From: Brucella anthropi ATCC 49188
GTDB taxonomy: Bacteria > Pseudomonadota > Alphaproteobacteria > Rhizobiales > Rhizobiaceae
Direction of reading: 5' to 3'
DNA length: 64,000 nucleotides
Assembly: GCF_000017405.1 (NCBI RefSeq)
Contig: NC_009668.1
Location: 708,001-772,000, forward strand
Both the position numbers and the translations under genes were made by a program. Of the stretch, positions 18,562 to 27,410 are shown in pieces. The notes under the pieces are model-generated. The model saw nothing but the letters and a program-made list of their open reading frames with translations. It ran no database searches and was not told where the DNA came from. Every line of letters starts with the position of its first letter. The stretch's first letter is position 1.

Positions 18562-18681
18562 GCGATACGTCCTTTCACGTTTTTTCATAAACGCTTGTCC
18601 TAATCGGGCATGCCTTCGGTCAAGTCGTCGCTCCTGTCCTCTCTGGCTAACATGCATTTATCAAAGCTTGAGGAGTCGGAC

Positions 18682-19743
18682 ATGAAAGTACTGGTTACGG
18701 GCAATCAGGGCTATATCGGATCGGTCATGGTACCGGTCCTCATGAATGCGGGGCATGAAGTGTCCGGCTATGACATTGGCCTTTACGAACATTGTCTCTT
18801 TGAAGAAGGCGGTGCCGTTATGAACGTGCCGACCATCCGAAAGGACGTGCGCGATGTGTCGCCGCGCGATCTGGAGGGGTTTGACGCGGTCATTCATCTA
18901 GCCGCACTCTCCAATGATCCGCTGGGTAATCTCAATGAGGAATTGACCTACGACATCAATCACCGGGCAAGTGTCGCCGTGGCGAAAGCGGCCAAACGGG
19001 CAGGTGTCGGGCGTTTTCTGTTTGCATCATCCTGTAGCAATTACGGCATCAGCGATGCTGATTTGATCGACGAAACTGGAGAGTTGAAACCGGTAACGGC
19101 CTATGGCCGGTCCAAGGTGCGGGCGGAACAGGAGATCCGGGAACTGGCAGATTCAAGCTTCTGCCCGGTCTATCTGCGTCCAGCAACGGCATACGGTGTT
19201 TCGCCTTTCCTGCGTTTCGACATCGTGCTCAACAATCTCGTGGCATGGGCGGTGACGAAGGGGCTGATCTACCTCAAGTCCGATGGCACGCCCTGGCGAC
19301 CCATCGTGCATATCCGCGATATTTCCCGCGCCTTCATGGCGGCTATGGAAGCCCCGCGCGAAAAAGTCTGGAACGAAGCTTTCAATGTCGGTTCGACGGA
19401 GCATAACTACCGCATCCGCGACATTGCGGGCATCGTCGCCGAGAATGTTCCCGATTGCCGTATCGAATATGCGGATGACGCCGGACCGGATACACGTTCC
19501 TATCGCGTCAGTTTTGAAAAGCTGGCGCGGGTGCTGCCGGAGGCAAAACCGGAATGGGATGCCGTTGCCGGGACGCGCGAACTGCTTGCCGCTTATAGCC
19601 GCTCGACGCTGACGCTTGAGGAGTTTGAGGGCCCGCGCTTCCAGCGCATCGCGCATATTCGCAAGCTGATTGCGGAAGGGGTCTTGGATGCCGATCTGCG
19701 GCGCGCCGACGATGAACCGCAACCGCTTCGGGCAACGGCGTGA
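18682..19743 (+). CDS. NAD-dependent epimerase/dehydratase (extended SDR)
   Basis: A 353-aa nucleotide-sugar SDR. Rossmann motif [20 protein letters not shown] at residues 6-25, [11 protein letters not shown] near 75, SSCSNYG near 118 and the catalytic pair in [12 protein letters not shown] near 141. The sequence [20 protein letters not shown] and HIRDISRAF are typical of the GalE/RmlB-like group. It is likely a 4,6-dehydratase, 4-epimerase or 4-ketoreductase acting on the nucleotide sugar made by the cytidylyltransferase at 23227. The ATG at 18682 follows TTGAGGAG by 7 nt. The 120-nt gap upstream may contain its own promoter. Its end overlaps the DUF4910 gene. Confidence 0.85.
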   Translation: MKVLVTGNQGYIGSVMVPVLMNAGHEVSGYDIGLYEHCLFEEGGAVMNVPTIRKDVRDVSPRDLEGFDAVIHLAALSNDPLGNLNEELTYDINHRASVAVAKAAKRAGVGRFLFASSCSNYGISDADLIDETGELKPVTAYGRSKVRAEQEIRELADSSFCPVYLRPATAYGVSPFLRFDIVLNNLVAWAVTKGLIYLKSDGTPWRPIVHIRDISRAFMAAMEAPREKVWNEAFNVGSTEHNYRIRDIAGIVAENVPDCRIEYADDAGPDTRSYRVSFEKLARVLPEAKPEWDAVAGTRELLAAYSRSTLTLEEFEGPRFQRIAHIRKLIAEGVLDADLRRADDEPQPLRATA

Positions 19744-21062
19744 TGGATACGGGGGGCGGGCACAAGGGCGTTGAAATTGCCATTCCGCCGTTGTCGAACG
19801 GGATAGCCATCTACGATCTGGCTGCCCGCCTCTATCCAGTCTGCCGCAGTCTCGCCGGTGATGGCGTGCGCGAAACGCTTGCCGTCATCGGGGAACATCT
19901 GCCGTTGACGGTTCATCAGGTTCCAACCGGCACTCCGCTTTATGATTGGAAAGCGCCGCAGGAATGGATCATTCGTGAGGCCTATATCGCGGACATGAAC
20001 GGCAATCGTGTCGTTGATTTTGCCCGGCACAATCTGCATGTGGTGAATTTCAGCGTGCCTGTGCGGGCGCGAATGCCACTCAACGCGCTGAAGGAGCATA
20101 TTCATACGCTGCCTGATCAGCCGGACCTCATTCCCTATCGCACCTGCTACCATGCGGAAGCGTGGGGCTTCTGCATGACGCATAACGAGTTACTGTCGAT
20201 GCAGGACGGCGATTATGACGTTGTGATTGATGCGGAACGCCGCGACGGTTTTCTGACCTTTGGTGAGTTCATTCACCGGGGGGAAACCGACGAGACGTTC
20301 ATCCTGTCGGCACATCTTTGCCACCCGTCGCTGGCCAACGACAATTGTTCCGGGCTGGCGCTGCTGGCGCATCTTGGCGAAGTGCTGCAATCACGGCGCA
20401 CGCGCCTGACCTACCGGCTGCTTTTCGGCCCGGCGACTTTCGGCGCTCTTGCATGGCTAAAGCAGAATGAAGAGCAATTGGGGCTGGTCCGGCACGGGCT
20501 GGTCCTGTCCTGCGTTGGCGATGCTGGCGGGCCGAATTACAAGCGCAGCCGTCGCGGCGATGCGGAGATTGATCGCATCATGGGGCATGTTCTTGCCGGG
20601 TGTACCAATGCGACGATGCATGATTTCTGGCCCTACGGCTATGACGAGCGCCAGTTCTGTTCACCCGGATTCAACCTGCCGGTCGGCATGTTCCAGCGCA
20701 GTCTCTATGGCACCTTTCCAGAATATCATACATCGGCCGACAATCTCGATTTCATCAAGCCGGATTATCTGGAACAATCGTTCAACATGGTCTTGCAGGC
20801 CGTTGAAATTGCTGAGCGAAACTGGCTTCCGCTGAACACGTCGCCAAAGGGGGAGCCGCAGCTCGGGCGGCGTGGCCTTTATGGAAACATGGGCGGAGAC
20901 AGTCGCGCCGCGCAAAACGCCATGGCACTGCTGTGGGTGCTCAATCTGGCGGATGGCGAGCACTCCATTCTCGATATGGCAGAACGTGCGAAACTGCCAT
21001 TCGCAACCCTTGCCGATGCCGCAGACCGGCTCCGTGATGCAGGCTTGTTGGTGGAGAGCTAA
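19743..21062 (+). CDS. DUF4910 / DUF2172 Zn-dependent aminopeptidase-like protein
   Basis: A 439-aa cytoplasmic protein of the DUF4910 family with an M28-like metallohydrolase core. The metal-binding pattern is seen in ILSAHLCHPSLANDNCSGLA near residues 185-204 and in EYHTSADNLDFI near 330. The last 50 residues (LADGEHSILDMAERAKLPFA) look like a small winged-helix domain as described for this family. DUF4910 genes are often found in O-antigen and capsule loci, but the reaction is not established. It could hydrolyse an amide on a sugar or an aminoacyl group. The start overlaps the previous stop as TGATG; a GTG one codon earlier is also possible. Confidence 0.82.
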   Translation: MDTGGGHKGVEIAIPPLSNGIAIYDLAARLYPVCRSLAGDGVRETLAVIGEHLPLTVHQVPTGTPLYDWKAPQEWIIREAYIADMNGNRVVDFARHNLHVVNFSVPVRARMPLNALKEHIHTLPDQPDLIPYRTCYHAEAWGFCMTHNELLSMQDGDYDVVIDAERRDGFLTFGEFIHRGETDETFILSAHLCHPSLANDNCSGLALLAHLGEVLQSRRTRLTYRLLFGPATFGALAWLKQNEEQLGLVRHGLVLSCVGDAGGPNYKRSRRGDAEIDRIMGHVLAGCTNATMHDFWPYGYDERQFCSPGFNLPVGMFQRSLYGTFPEYHTSADNLDFIKPDYLEQSFNMVLQAVEIAERNWLPLNTSPKGEPQLGRRGLYGNMGGDSRAAQNAMALLWVLNLADGEHSILDMAERAKLPFATLADAADRLRDAGLLVES

Positions 21063-21583
21063 AGCAGCGGCCAGGCCAGATCCTTGTCGGAAATGACGCT
21101 TGGCCTGTTCGGCCATGGTATGCCGAGCGACGGGTCGTCATAGCGTAAACCTGTCGCATAATCAGGCGCATAGGGCTTCGAGATCATGTAGCGCACGAGG
21201 ACGTCAGATGTCAGGGTCTGGAAGCCGTGTGCGCAGCCTTCGGGGATGTAGAGCTGGACGCCGTTTTCGGCGGATAGTTCCACGCCGGCCCAGCGCCTGT
21301 AGGTGGGTGAATGCGGGCGCAGATCGACCAGAACATCCCAGATGACGCCCTGCAGGCAGGTGACGAGTTTGGTCTCCGAATGTGGCTCGTTTTGGTAGTG
21401 AAGGCCGCGCAATGTTCCTTCTTCGCGTGAGAAAGACAGGCTGTGCTGCGGAAAATGTGTTTCCATCTGTCGCTCCGCGAAGGCGGCTTCGCAATAGACC
21501 CGCGCGAACCAGCCGCGCTCGTCCTCAAGCCTTTCCGGCTCGATAGACCAGGCGCCATCGATGTTGAGCGAAGTGAAACGCAT
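21059..21583 (-). CDS. dTDP-4-dehydrorhamnose 3,5-epimerase family protein (RfbC-like)
   Basis: A 174-aa cupin of the RmlC family, close to the standard length. Seen: EDERGWFARVYCEAAFAERQ near residues 20-40, EGTLRGLHYQNEPHSETKLV near 55-74 with the catalytic His, GVIWDVLVDLRPHSPTYRRW near 79, YIPEGCAHGFQTL near 111, and a DPSLGIPWP end. RmlC proper acts on dTDP sugars, but no rmlA, rmlB or rmlD is present and the nearby nucleotidyltransferase looks CDP-specific. It may therefore epimerise a CDP-4-keto sugar. The gene converges on the DUF4910 gene with a 4-nt tail overlap and diverges from the methyltransferase gene. Confidence 0.87.
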   Translation of the reverse strand: MRFTSLNIDGAWSIEPERLEDERGWFARVYCEAAFAERQMETHFPQHSLSFSREEGTLRGLHYQNEPHSETKLVTCLQGVIWDVLVDLRPHSPTYRRWAGVELSAENGVQLYIPEGCAHGFQTLTSDVLVRYMISKPYAPDYATGLRYDDPSLGIPWPNRPSVISDKDLAWPLL

Positions 21584-21921
21584 GTTTTGCTCCGATTTCC
21601 ATACATGCGCATTCTGACAGCGGCATTATCGGGCGATAGAAGTTTCTTCGATGCATCCAAATAGCCTTCCGGGCGAGGCCAACCTGTCCGAATGAGGTAG
21701 GCGCCTACGCCCACGTCGCCATAGGGTGAAGATCGGGTACCTACTCCTCGTAGTCCGTCCGGTGAATGTTGCGCCCGATCGTATGTACGGCTCGCCCCTG
21801 ATGACAGTCTCGGCAATTTTTAGGCCGCTTAGTAGTTTTGATTATCCGACGTGGATCGGAGTTCAACCCCATCAACCCGTAACGGACCAGTCCGAAGGTT
21901 CGTTGAGGCGAGGAACGACGT
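21584..21921. other. Divergent intergenic region with a 12-bp palindrome
   Basis: 338 nt between the divergent epimerase and methyltransferase genes, with no ORF that I believe. A perfect 12-bp palindrome GTAGGCGCCTAC lies at 21697-21708, near the middle, where a regulator controlling both directions could bind. A related CCTAC element follows near 21740. No clear sigma-70 boxes could be named. Confidence 0.4.
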
Positions 21922-23223
21922 ATGACCATCCAGACGCCGGATATTTCGCGGAGCACGAGCATGGCGCAAGAGCAGACCGGCTGTCGCCTGTGCGGTAAAC
22001 TACTCAAACACACCTTTGTTGATCTTGGGATGTCGCCGCCTTGCGAAAGCTTCATTACGGCGGATCGCCTCGACCGCATGGAGCCTTACTACCCGCTCTA
22101 CGCGCTTGTCTGCGATCATTGTTATCTGGTGCAGTTGAAGGAGTATTTCTCGCCTGCCGAGATTTTCACTGAATATGCCTATTTCTCGTCTTTCGCCACC
22201 AGCTGGGTCAGCCATGCGAAGACCTATTGCGACGAGATAACCGAGCGGCTGGGACTGAACGAAAACAGCTTCGTGGTCGAGATCGCCAGCAATGATGGTT
22301 ATCTCCTGCAGCATTTCCTGCCGAAGGGCATTCCGATCCTCGGCATCGAACCGGCGGCCAATGTGGCCGAGACGGCCATTGCAAAGGGCGTGCCGACGCG
22401 TGTGGATTTCTTTGGCTCGACGCTCGCTGCCGAACTGGTTGGCACAGGACGCAAGGCCGACCTCCTGATCGGTAACAACGTTCTGGCGCAAGTCCCTGAT
22501 CTCAATGACTTTGTGCGTGGTCTGCATCTGTTGCTGAAGCCGGAAGGCGTGATTACGCTGGAGTTTCCGCATCTCGCCAATCTTATCGAACAAAACCAGT
22601 TCGACACGATCTATCACGAGCATTTCTCGTATTTCTCGTTGCTGACGATCCGGTACATGGCGCACCGCCATCACCTGAAGGTCATCGACGTGGAGGAACT
22701 GCCAACCCATGGCGGGTCGCTCCGGGTGTATCTTGCGCATAACAGCAGCAAGCGGAAGGCAGGACCGCGTGTGGCGGCGCTTCTGAAGCGCGAAGAGAGT
22801 TTCGGCCTCAACGAGATTTCGACCTATGAGCAGTTTGCCGAAAAGACCCGGCGCACCAAGCGCGATCTTCTGTCCTTCCTGATCGCAGCCAAGAATGCCG
22901 GCAAGCGCATCTGCGGTTATGGCGCGCCGGGCAAGGGCAATACGCTTCTGAACTATTGCGGCATTGGCACGGATTTCCTGGATTTCACGGTCGATCGCAA
23001 TCCGTACAAGCACGGGCGTTTCACGCCAGGCATGCACATTCCGATCTACGATGTGTCGGCGATCGACAAATACCGGCCCGATTACATCCTCATCCTGCCG
23101 TGGAACTTCAAGGACGAGATCATCCGGCAGATGCAGCACGTGGTCGAGTGGGGCGCGAAGTTCATCATTCCGATCCCACACGTCACGTTGATTGACCCGG
23201 CACTACTCACAGAGGAGCGGTAA
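21922..23223 (+). CDS. SAM-dependent sugar C-methyltransferase with zinc-binding N-terminus
   Basis: A 433-aa three-domain methyltransferase (Methyltransf_13, SAM fold, Methyltransf_14), the architecture of the sugar C-methyltransferases TylC3, EvaC and NovU. The N-terminal zinc site is CRLCGK at residues 21-26 and CDHCYL near 64. The SAM motif is VVEIASNDGYLLQHFLPKG near 118, with LLIGNNVLAQVPDLNDFVRG near 180 and the catalytic YHEHFSYFS near 231. The third domain shows GYGAPGKGNTLLNYCGIG near 333. Such enzymes methylate carbon next to a 4-keto group, so a branched sugar is expected. The ATG follows GAGGAACGACGT. It begins a three-gene operon with the cytidylyltransferase and the deacetylase. 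Confidence 0.88.
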   Translation: MTIQTPDISRSTSMAQEQTGCRLCGKLLKHTFVDLGMSPPCESFITADRLDRMEPYYPLYALVCDHCYLVQLKEYFSPAEIFTEYAYFSSFATSWVSHAKTYCDEITERLGLNENSFVVEIASNDGYLLQHFLPKGIPILGIEPAANVAETAIAKGVPTRVDFFGSTLAAELVGTGRKADLLIGNNVLAQVPDLNDFVRGLHLLLKPEGVITLEFPHLANLIEQNQFDTIYHEHFSYFSLLTIRYMAHRHHLKVIDVEELPTHGGSLRVYLAHNSSKRKAGPRVAALLKREESFGLNEISTYEQFAEKTRRTKRDLLSFLIAAKNAGKRICGYGAPGKGNTLLNYCGIGTDFLDFTVDRNPYKHGRFTPGMHIPIYDVSAIDKYRPDYILILPWNFKDEIIRQMQHVVEWGAKFIIPIPHVTLIDPALLTEER

Positions 23224-23226
23224 GTC

Positions 23227-24045
23227 ATGAAAGTCGTTCTGTTCTGCGGCGGTCTTGGAACCAGAATCCGCGAATATTCGGAGAACATCCCGAAGCCGAT
23301 GATTCCGCTCGGCCATCAGCCGATCCTGCATCACGTTATGGAATATTACAGCGACTACGGGCACAATGAGTTCGTTCTGTGCCTGGGCTACAAGGCCAAT
23401 GTCGTGAAGGATTTCTTCCTGACGATCCGCCCGCAGACCTTCGCGGACTGTGTGGTTTCGGATGGCGGACGCAATGTGCAATTGCTTGAGGAAGTGGATC
23501 GTGACTGGAGCGTGACGCTGCTCGATACGGGGATTTGGCGCAATATCGGCGAGAGGCTCTGGAGCGCACGGTCGCATGTGGCGAATGAGGAGATGTTCCT
23601 CGCCAATTACAGCGACGGGCTCAGTGATGTCGACCTCGACGACATGACGGAACGTTTCCGTGCCAGCGGTAAGATTGCCTGTTTCCTCGCCGTCCGCCCG
23701 CCGCTGACCTATCACCTTGCCGATATTGCCGAAGGCGGCGACGTGCGGGCTTTCCGGACGTCGAACACCTCCGATATCTGGATCAATGGCGGTTACTTCC
23801 TCTTCCGCAAGGAAATCTTCGACTATATGCGCGAAGGGGAAGAACTGGTGCTTGAACCATTCGGCCGTCTGATCGCCGAAAACCAGCTGATGGCCTATAA
23901 ATATGAGGGCTTCTGGCGCTCGATGGATACGCTGCGCGACTGGCAGACGCTTGAGGACATGGTCGAAAAGGGCGACATGCCCTGGAAGAGGCACAAGGCG
24001 GAAGAGGCCGAACGACGCGCTACCAATGTCGCGATAGCGCTATGA
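23227..24045 (+). CDS. Glucose-1-phosphate cytidylyltransferase-like nucleotidyltransferase
   Basis: A 272-aa sugar-1-phosphate nucleotidyltransferase most like RfbF/DdhA, which makes CDP-glucose. The signature GGLGTRIREYSENIPKPMIP begins at residue 8. LGYKANVVKDFF near 52, NYSDGLSDVDLDDM near 127 with the metal aspartate, INGGYFLFRKEIFDY near 183 and GFWRSMDTLRDWQTLEDM near 231 match the cytidylyltransferase subgroup rather than RmlA. It starts 3 nt after the methyltransferase stop with GAGGAG overlapping that stop, and ends in an ATGA-type overlap with the deacetylase gene. No CDP-glucose 4,6-dehydratase (RfbG) is recognisable nearby, so the SDR at 18682 may supply that step. Confidence 0.85.
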   Translation: MKVVLFCGGLGTRIREYSENIPKPMIPLGHQPILHHVMEYYSDYGHNEFVLCLGYKANVVKDFFLTIRPQTFADCVVSDGGRNVQLLEEVDRDWSVTLLDTGIWRNIGERLWSARSHVANEEMFLANYSDGLSDVDLDDMTERFRASGKIACFLAVRPPLTYHLADIAEGGDVRAFRTSNTSDIWINGGYFLFRKEIFDYMREGEELVLEPFGRLIAENQLMAYKYEGFWRSMDTLRDWQTLEDMVEKGDMPWKRHKAEEAERRATNVAIAL

Positions 24046-24698
24046 TTGATCTGCGCTCGCTCGCAAATCAGAGCCGTCCGCTGCAGTTGCTTTGTCTGGG
24101 CGCGCATTCCGACGATATCGAAATCGGTTGCGGCGGCACGCTTCTGAGCCTGATCGAGAGCGGCACGCCATTGCATGTGGAGTGGTGTGTTTTGTCGGGA
24201 AACGAAGAAAGGCGCGCGGAGGCAGAGGCTTCCGTGCGCGATTTTCTGCGCGGGATAGACAGTTTCAACATTCATCTTGCCTCGTTCGAGGATAGTTATT
24301 TCCCGGCGCAAAGCCGTGAGATCAAACAATGGCTGATCGAACAGCGCGGGCGAGGGCAGCCGGATATGGTCTTTACTCATCGCCATGGCGATGCGCATCA
24401 GGACCACCGCACGGTCAACGAGCTGACATGGAACCTGTTTCGGGATCAGATGATCCTTGAATATGAAATCCCGAAATGGGATGGCGATCTGGGCCAGCCC
24501 AACGCCTATTCGGCGCTGCCGGCTGCGATCATGGATCGCAAGATCGACCTGTTGATGAAACACTTCGGCACGCAGCGCTCGAAGGACTGGTTTGACGCGG
24601 AAACCTTTCGCGGGCTTGCCCGGCTACGCGGCATGGAATGCCGCGCGCCTGAGACCTACGCCGAGGCGTTCCATGCCCGTAAGTTGCGGTTGTTTTAG
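24042..24698 (+). CDS. PIG-L family deacetylase
   Basis: A 218-aa zinc-dependent deacetylase of the LmbE/PIG-L family. The metal motif is seen as LGAHSDDIEIGCGGTLL at residues 20-36 (His and Asp ligands plus catalytic Asp) and HRHGDAHQDHRTVNEL near 112-127. PIG-L enzymes remove acyl groups from N-acetylated sugars or small metabolites. Here it would free an amino group on the modified sugar, perhaps the one introduced by the aminotransferase at 15887. It overlaps the cytidylyltransferase gene by 4 nt and is the last gene of the polysaccharide locus, ending in a 4-nt convergent overlap with the EmrA-like gene. Confidence 0.88.
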   Translation: MIDLRSLANQSRPLQLLCLGAHSDDIEIGCGGTLLSLIESGTPLHVEWCVLSGNEERRAEAEASVRDFLRGIDSFNIHLASFEDSYFPAQSREIKQWLIEQRGRGQPDMVFTHRHGDAHQDHRTVNELTWNLFRDQMILEYEIPKWDGDLGQPNAYSALPAAIMDRKIDLLMKHFGTQRSKDWFDAETFRGLARLRGMECRAPETYAEAFHARKLRLF

Positions 24699-25747
24699 TT
24701 TGCAACTGGCTCTGCATTTGTGTCGACACGGACGACCACCGACATGCCGGGCACTAGACGTGCCGCATCCGGTTGATCTTCATCGATGGCGATACGAACG
24801 GAAAGGCGCTGGGTGATCTTGGTGAAGTTGCCGGTCGCGTTGTCGGATTTGATGACGCTGAATTCGGAACCGGCAGCAGGCGCGAAAGCTTCGATGTGCC
24901 CCTTCAATTCCGCATGACGCAGCGCATCAACGGTGAAAGTGACCGGCTGGCCAATCTTCATGCCGTATAGCTGAGTTTCCTTGAAATTCGCCATTACCCA
25001 TTTGATCTTTGGTACGACGGAGACGAGCTGCGTTCCCGCTGTCACATATTGACCGAGACGCACGCCCACTTCGCCGAGCGTACCGTCACGCGGGGCAATG
25101 ATATGGGTGTTCTGCAGGTCGATCCGCGCCAGTTCAACGGTTGCTTCCGCATTGGCGATATCGGCATTGAGGCTGTCGCGATTGACGATAATGGACTGCA
25201 GGTCCTGTTGTGCGACGGCCAGCGCTGCCTGAGCTTCCTCGACGGAGGCCTGCGCCTGAAGCAGGGTGCCGTGAGCCGTATCAGCAGAACTTTGCGTGGT
25301 CACACCGCGCGGCAGCAAAGCCTCGACGCGCTTTGCATTGGCTTCGGCTACCTCAAGTGCTGCCTTGGCGCCGGAAATCTGTGCCTGCCGCGACTGGATC
25401 GTCGCTTCAGCCGAACGTTGGCTCTGCTCTGAATTGGCCAGAGCTGCCTTCTTGCTGTTGAGTGCGGCCAGCGCCTGATCCAGCTTCTGCTGATAGCTGC
25501 GGCTGTCGATCTCAAACAGTAGGTCGCCCTGTTTTACTGTTTGATAGTCGTTGACATTGACCTTGGTGACATAACCGGCAACCTGCGGACTGATAACCGT
25601 CACCTGTCCACGGACATAGGCGTTATCGGTTGTCTCGACGGTGTGTTTGAAAGGCGGCAACTGCCACGCCCACAGCACCATCAGAACGCCTGCAAGGCCG
25701 ATGATGAGAGCGAGGCTGCCGCGAATATACTGTTTTCCAACTGACAT
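24695..25747 (-). CDS. HlyD/EmrA-family membrane fusion protein
   Basis: A 350-aa periplasmic adaptor of the EmrA type. One N-terminal membrane anchor (residues 9-29), a biotinyl-lipoyl-like half domain (TTDNAYVRGQVTVISPQVAG near 39-58), a long alpha-helical hairpin rich in Ala and Gln (about 85-205), the second half (IIAPRDGTLGEVGVRLGQYV near 215) and a beta-barrel end. It links the inner-membrane MFS pump to an outer-membrane channel, not encoded here. The ATG at 25747 was chosen; a TTG two codons upstream is in frame. It lies 18 nt after the pump gene in the marR-pump-adaptor operon. Confidence 0.9.
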   Translation of the reverse strand: MSVGKQYIRGSLALIIGLAGVLMVLWAWQLPPFKHTVETTDNAYVRGQVTVISPQVAGYVTKVNVNDYQTVKQGDLLFEIDSRSYQQKLDQALAALNSKKAALANSEQSQRSAEATIQSRQAQISGAKAALEVAEANAKRVEALLPRGVTTQSSADTAHGTLLQAQASVEEAQAALAVAQQDLQSIIVNRDSLNADIANAEATVELARIDLQNTHIIAPRDGTLGEVGVRLGQYVTAGTQLVSVVPKIKWVMANFKETQLYGMKIGQPVTFTVDALRHAELKGHIEAFAPAAGSEFSVIKSDNATGNFTKITQRLSVRIAIDEDQPDAARLVPGMSVVVRVDTNAEPVAN

Positions 25748-25765
25748 TTTCAAATACTCGTCGAT

Positions 25766-27406
25766 TTAACCAGCCACCGTAGCGTTATGGTGGATGTGCA
25801 TGTTTTCATAGAAGCGATAGGCGATCAGGCAAACGAGCGAGAGGCTCGCGATGACGGAGATTGCGAGAAAAGCATCGTTATAGGACAGCACCGTCGCTTC
25901 CTTGGTGACCTGTTGTCCGAGAAGCGCCAGCCCTTCGGCCTTCGTCAGTCCCTGATCAGCCAGAACCTTTGCATAGGTGCCGGAGAGCGCCTGAACGCGC
26001 TGGGCGACGACGGGGTTGGACATAACCAGTTGCTCCACCAGATAGGCGGAATGATACTTTTCGCGGATCGCGATGAATGTGCTGAACACGGCAGAGCCGA
26101 TAAGACCGCCGATGTTCTGCGTGAACAGGAAGATGACGATGAAACTCGTCATGTAGGTCGGTCCTTGTTTCAGCGCCTTGGTGATGCCCGCAAGCATGGC
26201 CGGGGGCAGGAACAGAGCGCCGCCGAAGGCTATCAGGCCCTGACTGAGATAGGCGTTGTGCGGGCGGGTCAGGTTTGTGGCATGGCTGTCCAGAAAGGCA
26301 CCGACCGCGATGAAGACCAGCGCCAGCCCGAAGATGAACGATACGCGTTCAAGCTTCATCCACATGCCGCAGGTAATGCCCCCCGCCAAGGATGCAGCGA
26401 GAATGACGAGATAAAGGCCGCGGCTCTGGCCGTCCTGCAGGCCGAATGCCTGAAAGAGGCCGACCGCACCGGTTGTCTGCTCGGCAAGCACGATGCGAAA
26501 TATGAAGAGGATCAGCGTGAAGCGCAGGATTTCCGGTTGGAACAGCCAATGCAGGTTCATCAGCGGCTGTTCGCGGTTGAGTTCGATTGCGGCAGCGCAG
26601 GCAAGAACAGCGATTGAGATCGCCAGACATATGCCGATCCAGGGGGCTTCGAACCACCAATAGTTCTTGCCCTGAACCAGTACGACCGCGAGAAGCCCAA
26701 AGCCGATGGCGATCAGTCCGTAAGCGACGAAATCCAGCCAGTGCAACACTTTTGCACGCGGCGCTTGTGTCATCGGCAGGATATAGACGACGGCGAAGGC
26801 TGCTAGCGACAGGCCGATTTCGACCATATAGAGCTGCTGCCATTGGCCGATATCGAACAGTAGCGGTGAGATGACACGCGCCAGTGGGCCTGCCGCAGCC
26901 GAACAGGTGAGCGCAAGGCTGAGGCCCCAAGTCATTTTCTTGGCGGGCGGAAAGGCTTCGAGCATGTAAAGAAAGCCGATGGTCGAGATCGGCGCCGCAG
27001 CAGCGCCCGCAATGAAGCGGATCGGGATCGCCGACCAGATATCATAGACAAGCAGATGCAGCAGGGAAGAAATCAGAAACACGGCGATTGCGATTTCCGC
27101 AAAACGGCGCAGACCGAACTGGGTGCGTATCTTGATGAGAAGGATCGTCAGGCTGGCATAGGGAGCCATATAGGCTGCGATAAGCCACGAGGTTTCCGTC
27201 AGCGTTGCGCCGAGTGATCCCTGTATCTGCTGCGTGTTGGCCGAGATGAAATACATACTGAGACCGCGCGTCGACCACATTAGAACAGACGCGGCGATGT
27301 AGATAGCGGACATGTAAACCGGCATATGCGGAACGGCAGGCGTTGCAGCCGGTTGGCTTGCCGGGGAAGCCTGTTGTCCTTGCTGATCTTTGTCTTCTTC
27401 CGACAT
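25766..27406 (-). CDS. MFS multidrug transporter, DHA2 (EmrB-like) family
   Basis: A 546-aa inner-membrane drug:H+ antiporter with about 14 spans. The first 25 residues are polar (KDQQGQQASPASQPAATP). TM1 starts near AIYIAASVLMWSTRG, and the loop TQQIQGSLGATLTETSWLIA near 58-77 is typical of DHA2 pumps. A periplasmic insert lies between the last helices (EQLVMSNPVVAQRVQALSGT near 470). It works with the EmrA-like adaptor downstream. It begins 4 nt after the MarR gene, so all three are co-transcribed. Substrates cannot be predicted beyond hydrophobic toxic compounds. Confidence 0.9.
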   Translation of the reverse strand: MSEEDKDQQGQQASPASQPAATPAVPHMPVYMSAIYIAASVLMWSTRGLSMYFISANTQQIQGSLGATLTETSWLIAAYMAPYASLTILLIKIRTQFGLRRFAEIAIAVFLISSLLHLLVYDIWSAIPIRFIAGAAAAPISTIGFLYMLEAFPPAKKMTWGLSLALTCSAAAGPLARVISPLLFDIGQWQQLYMVEIGLSLAAFAVVYILPMTQAPRAKVLHWLDFVAYGLIAIGFGLLAVVLVQGKNYWWFEAPWIGICLAISIAVLACAAAIELNREQPLMNLHWLFQPEILRFTLILFIFRIVLAEQTTGAVGLFQAFGLQDGQSRGLYLVILAASLAGGITCGMWMKLERVSFIFGLALVFIAVGAFLDSHATNLTRPHNAYLSQGLIAFGGALFLPPAMLAGITKALKQGPTYMTSFIVIFLFTQNIGGLIGSAVFSTFIAIREKYHSAYLVEQLVMSNPVVAQRVQALSGTYAKVLADQGLTKAEGLALLGQQVTKEATVLSYNDAFLAISVIASLSLVCLIAYRFYENMHIHHNATVAG

Positions 27407-27410
27407 GGTT

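Noticed and set aside
17221..18657. 478-codon minus-strand frame opposite the DUF4038 gene
   Set aside because: No ribosome site or motif; the plus-strand frame has signal peptide and catalytic motifs.
21211..21816. 201-codon minus-strand frame overlapping the RfbC-like gene and the divergent gap
   Set aside because: Out of frame with the real epimerase, Ser/Pro/Arg-rich; the part in the gap has no start signal of its own.
22000..23181. 393-codon minus-strand frame opposite the C-methyltransferase
   Set aside because: Arg/His-rich shadow without domain features; the plus-strand protein is a textbook methyltransferase.
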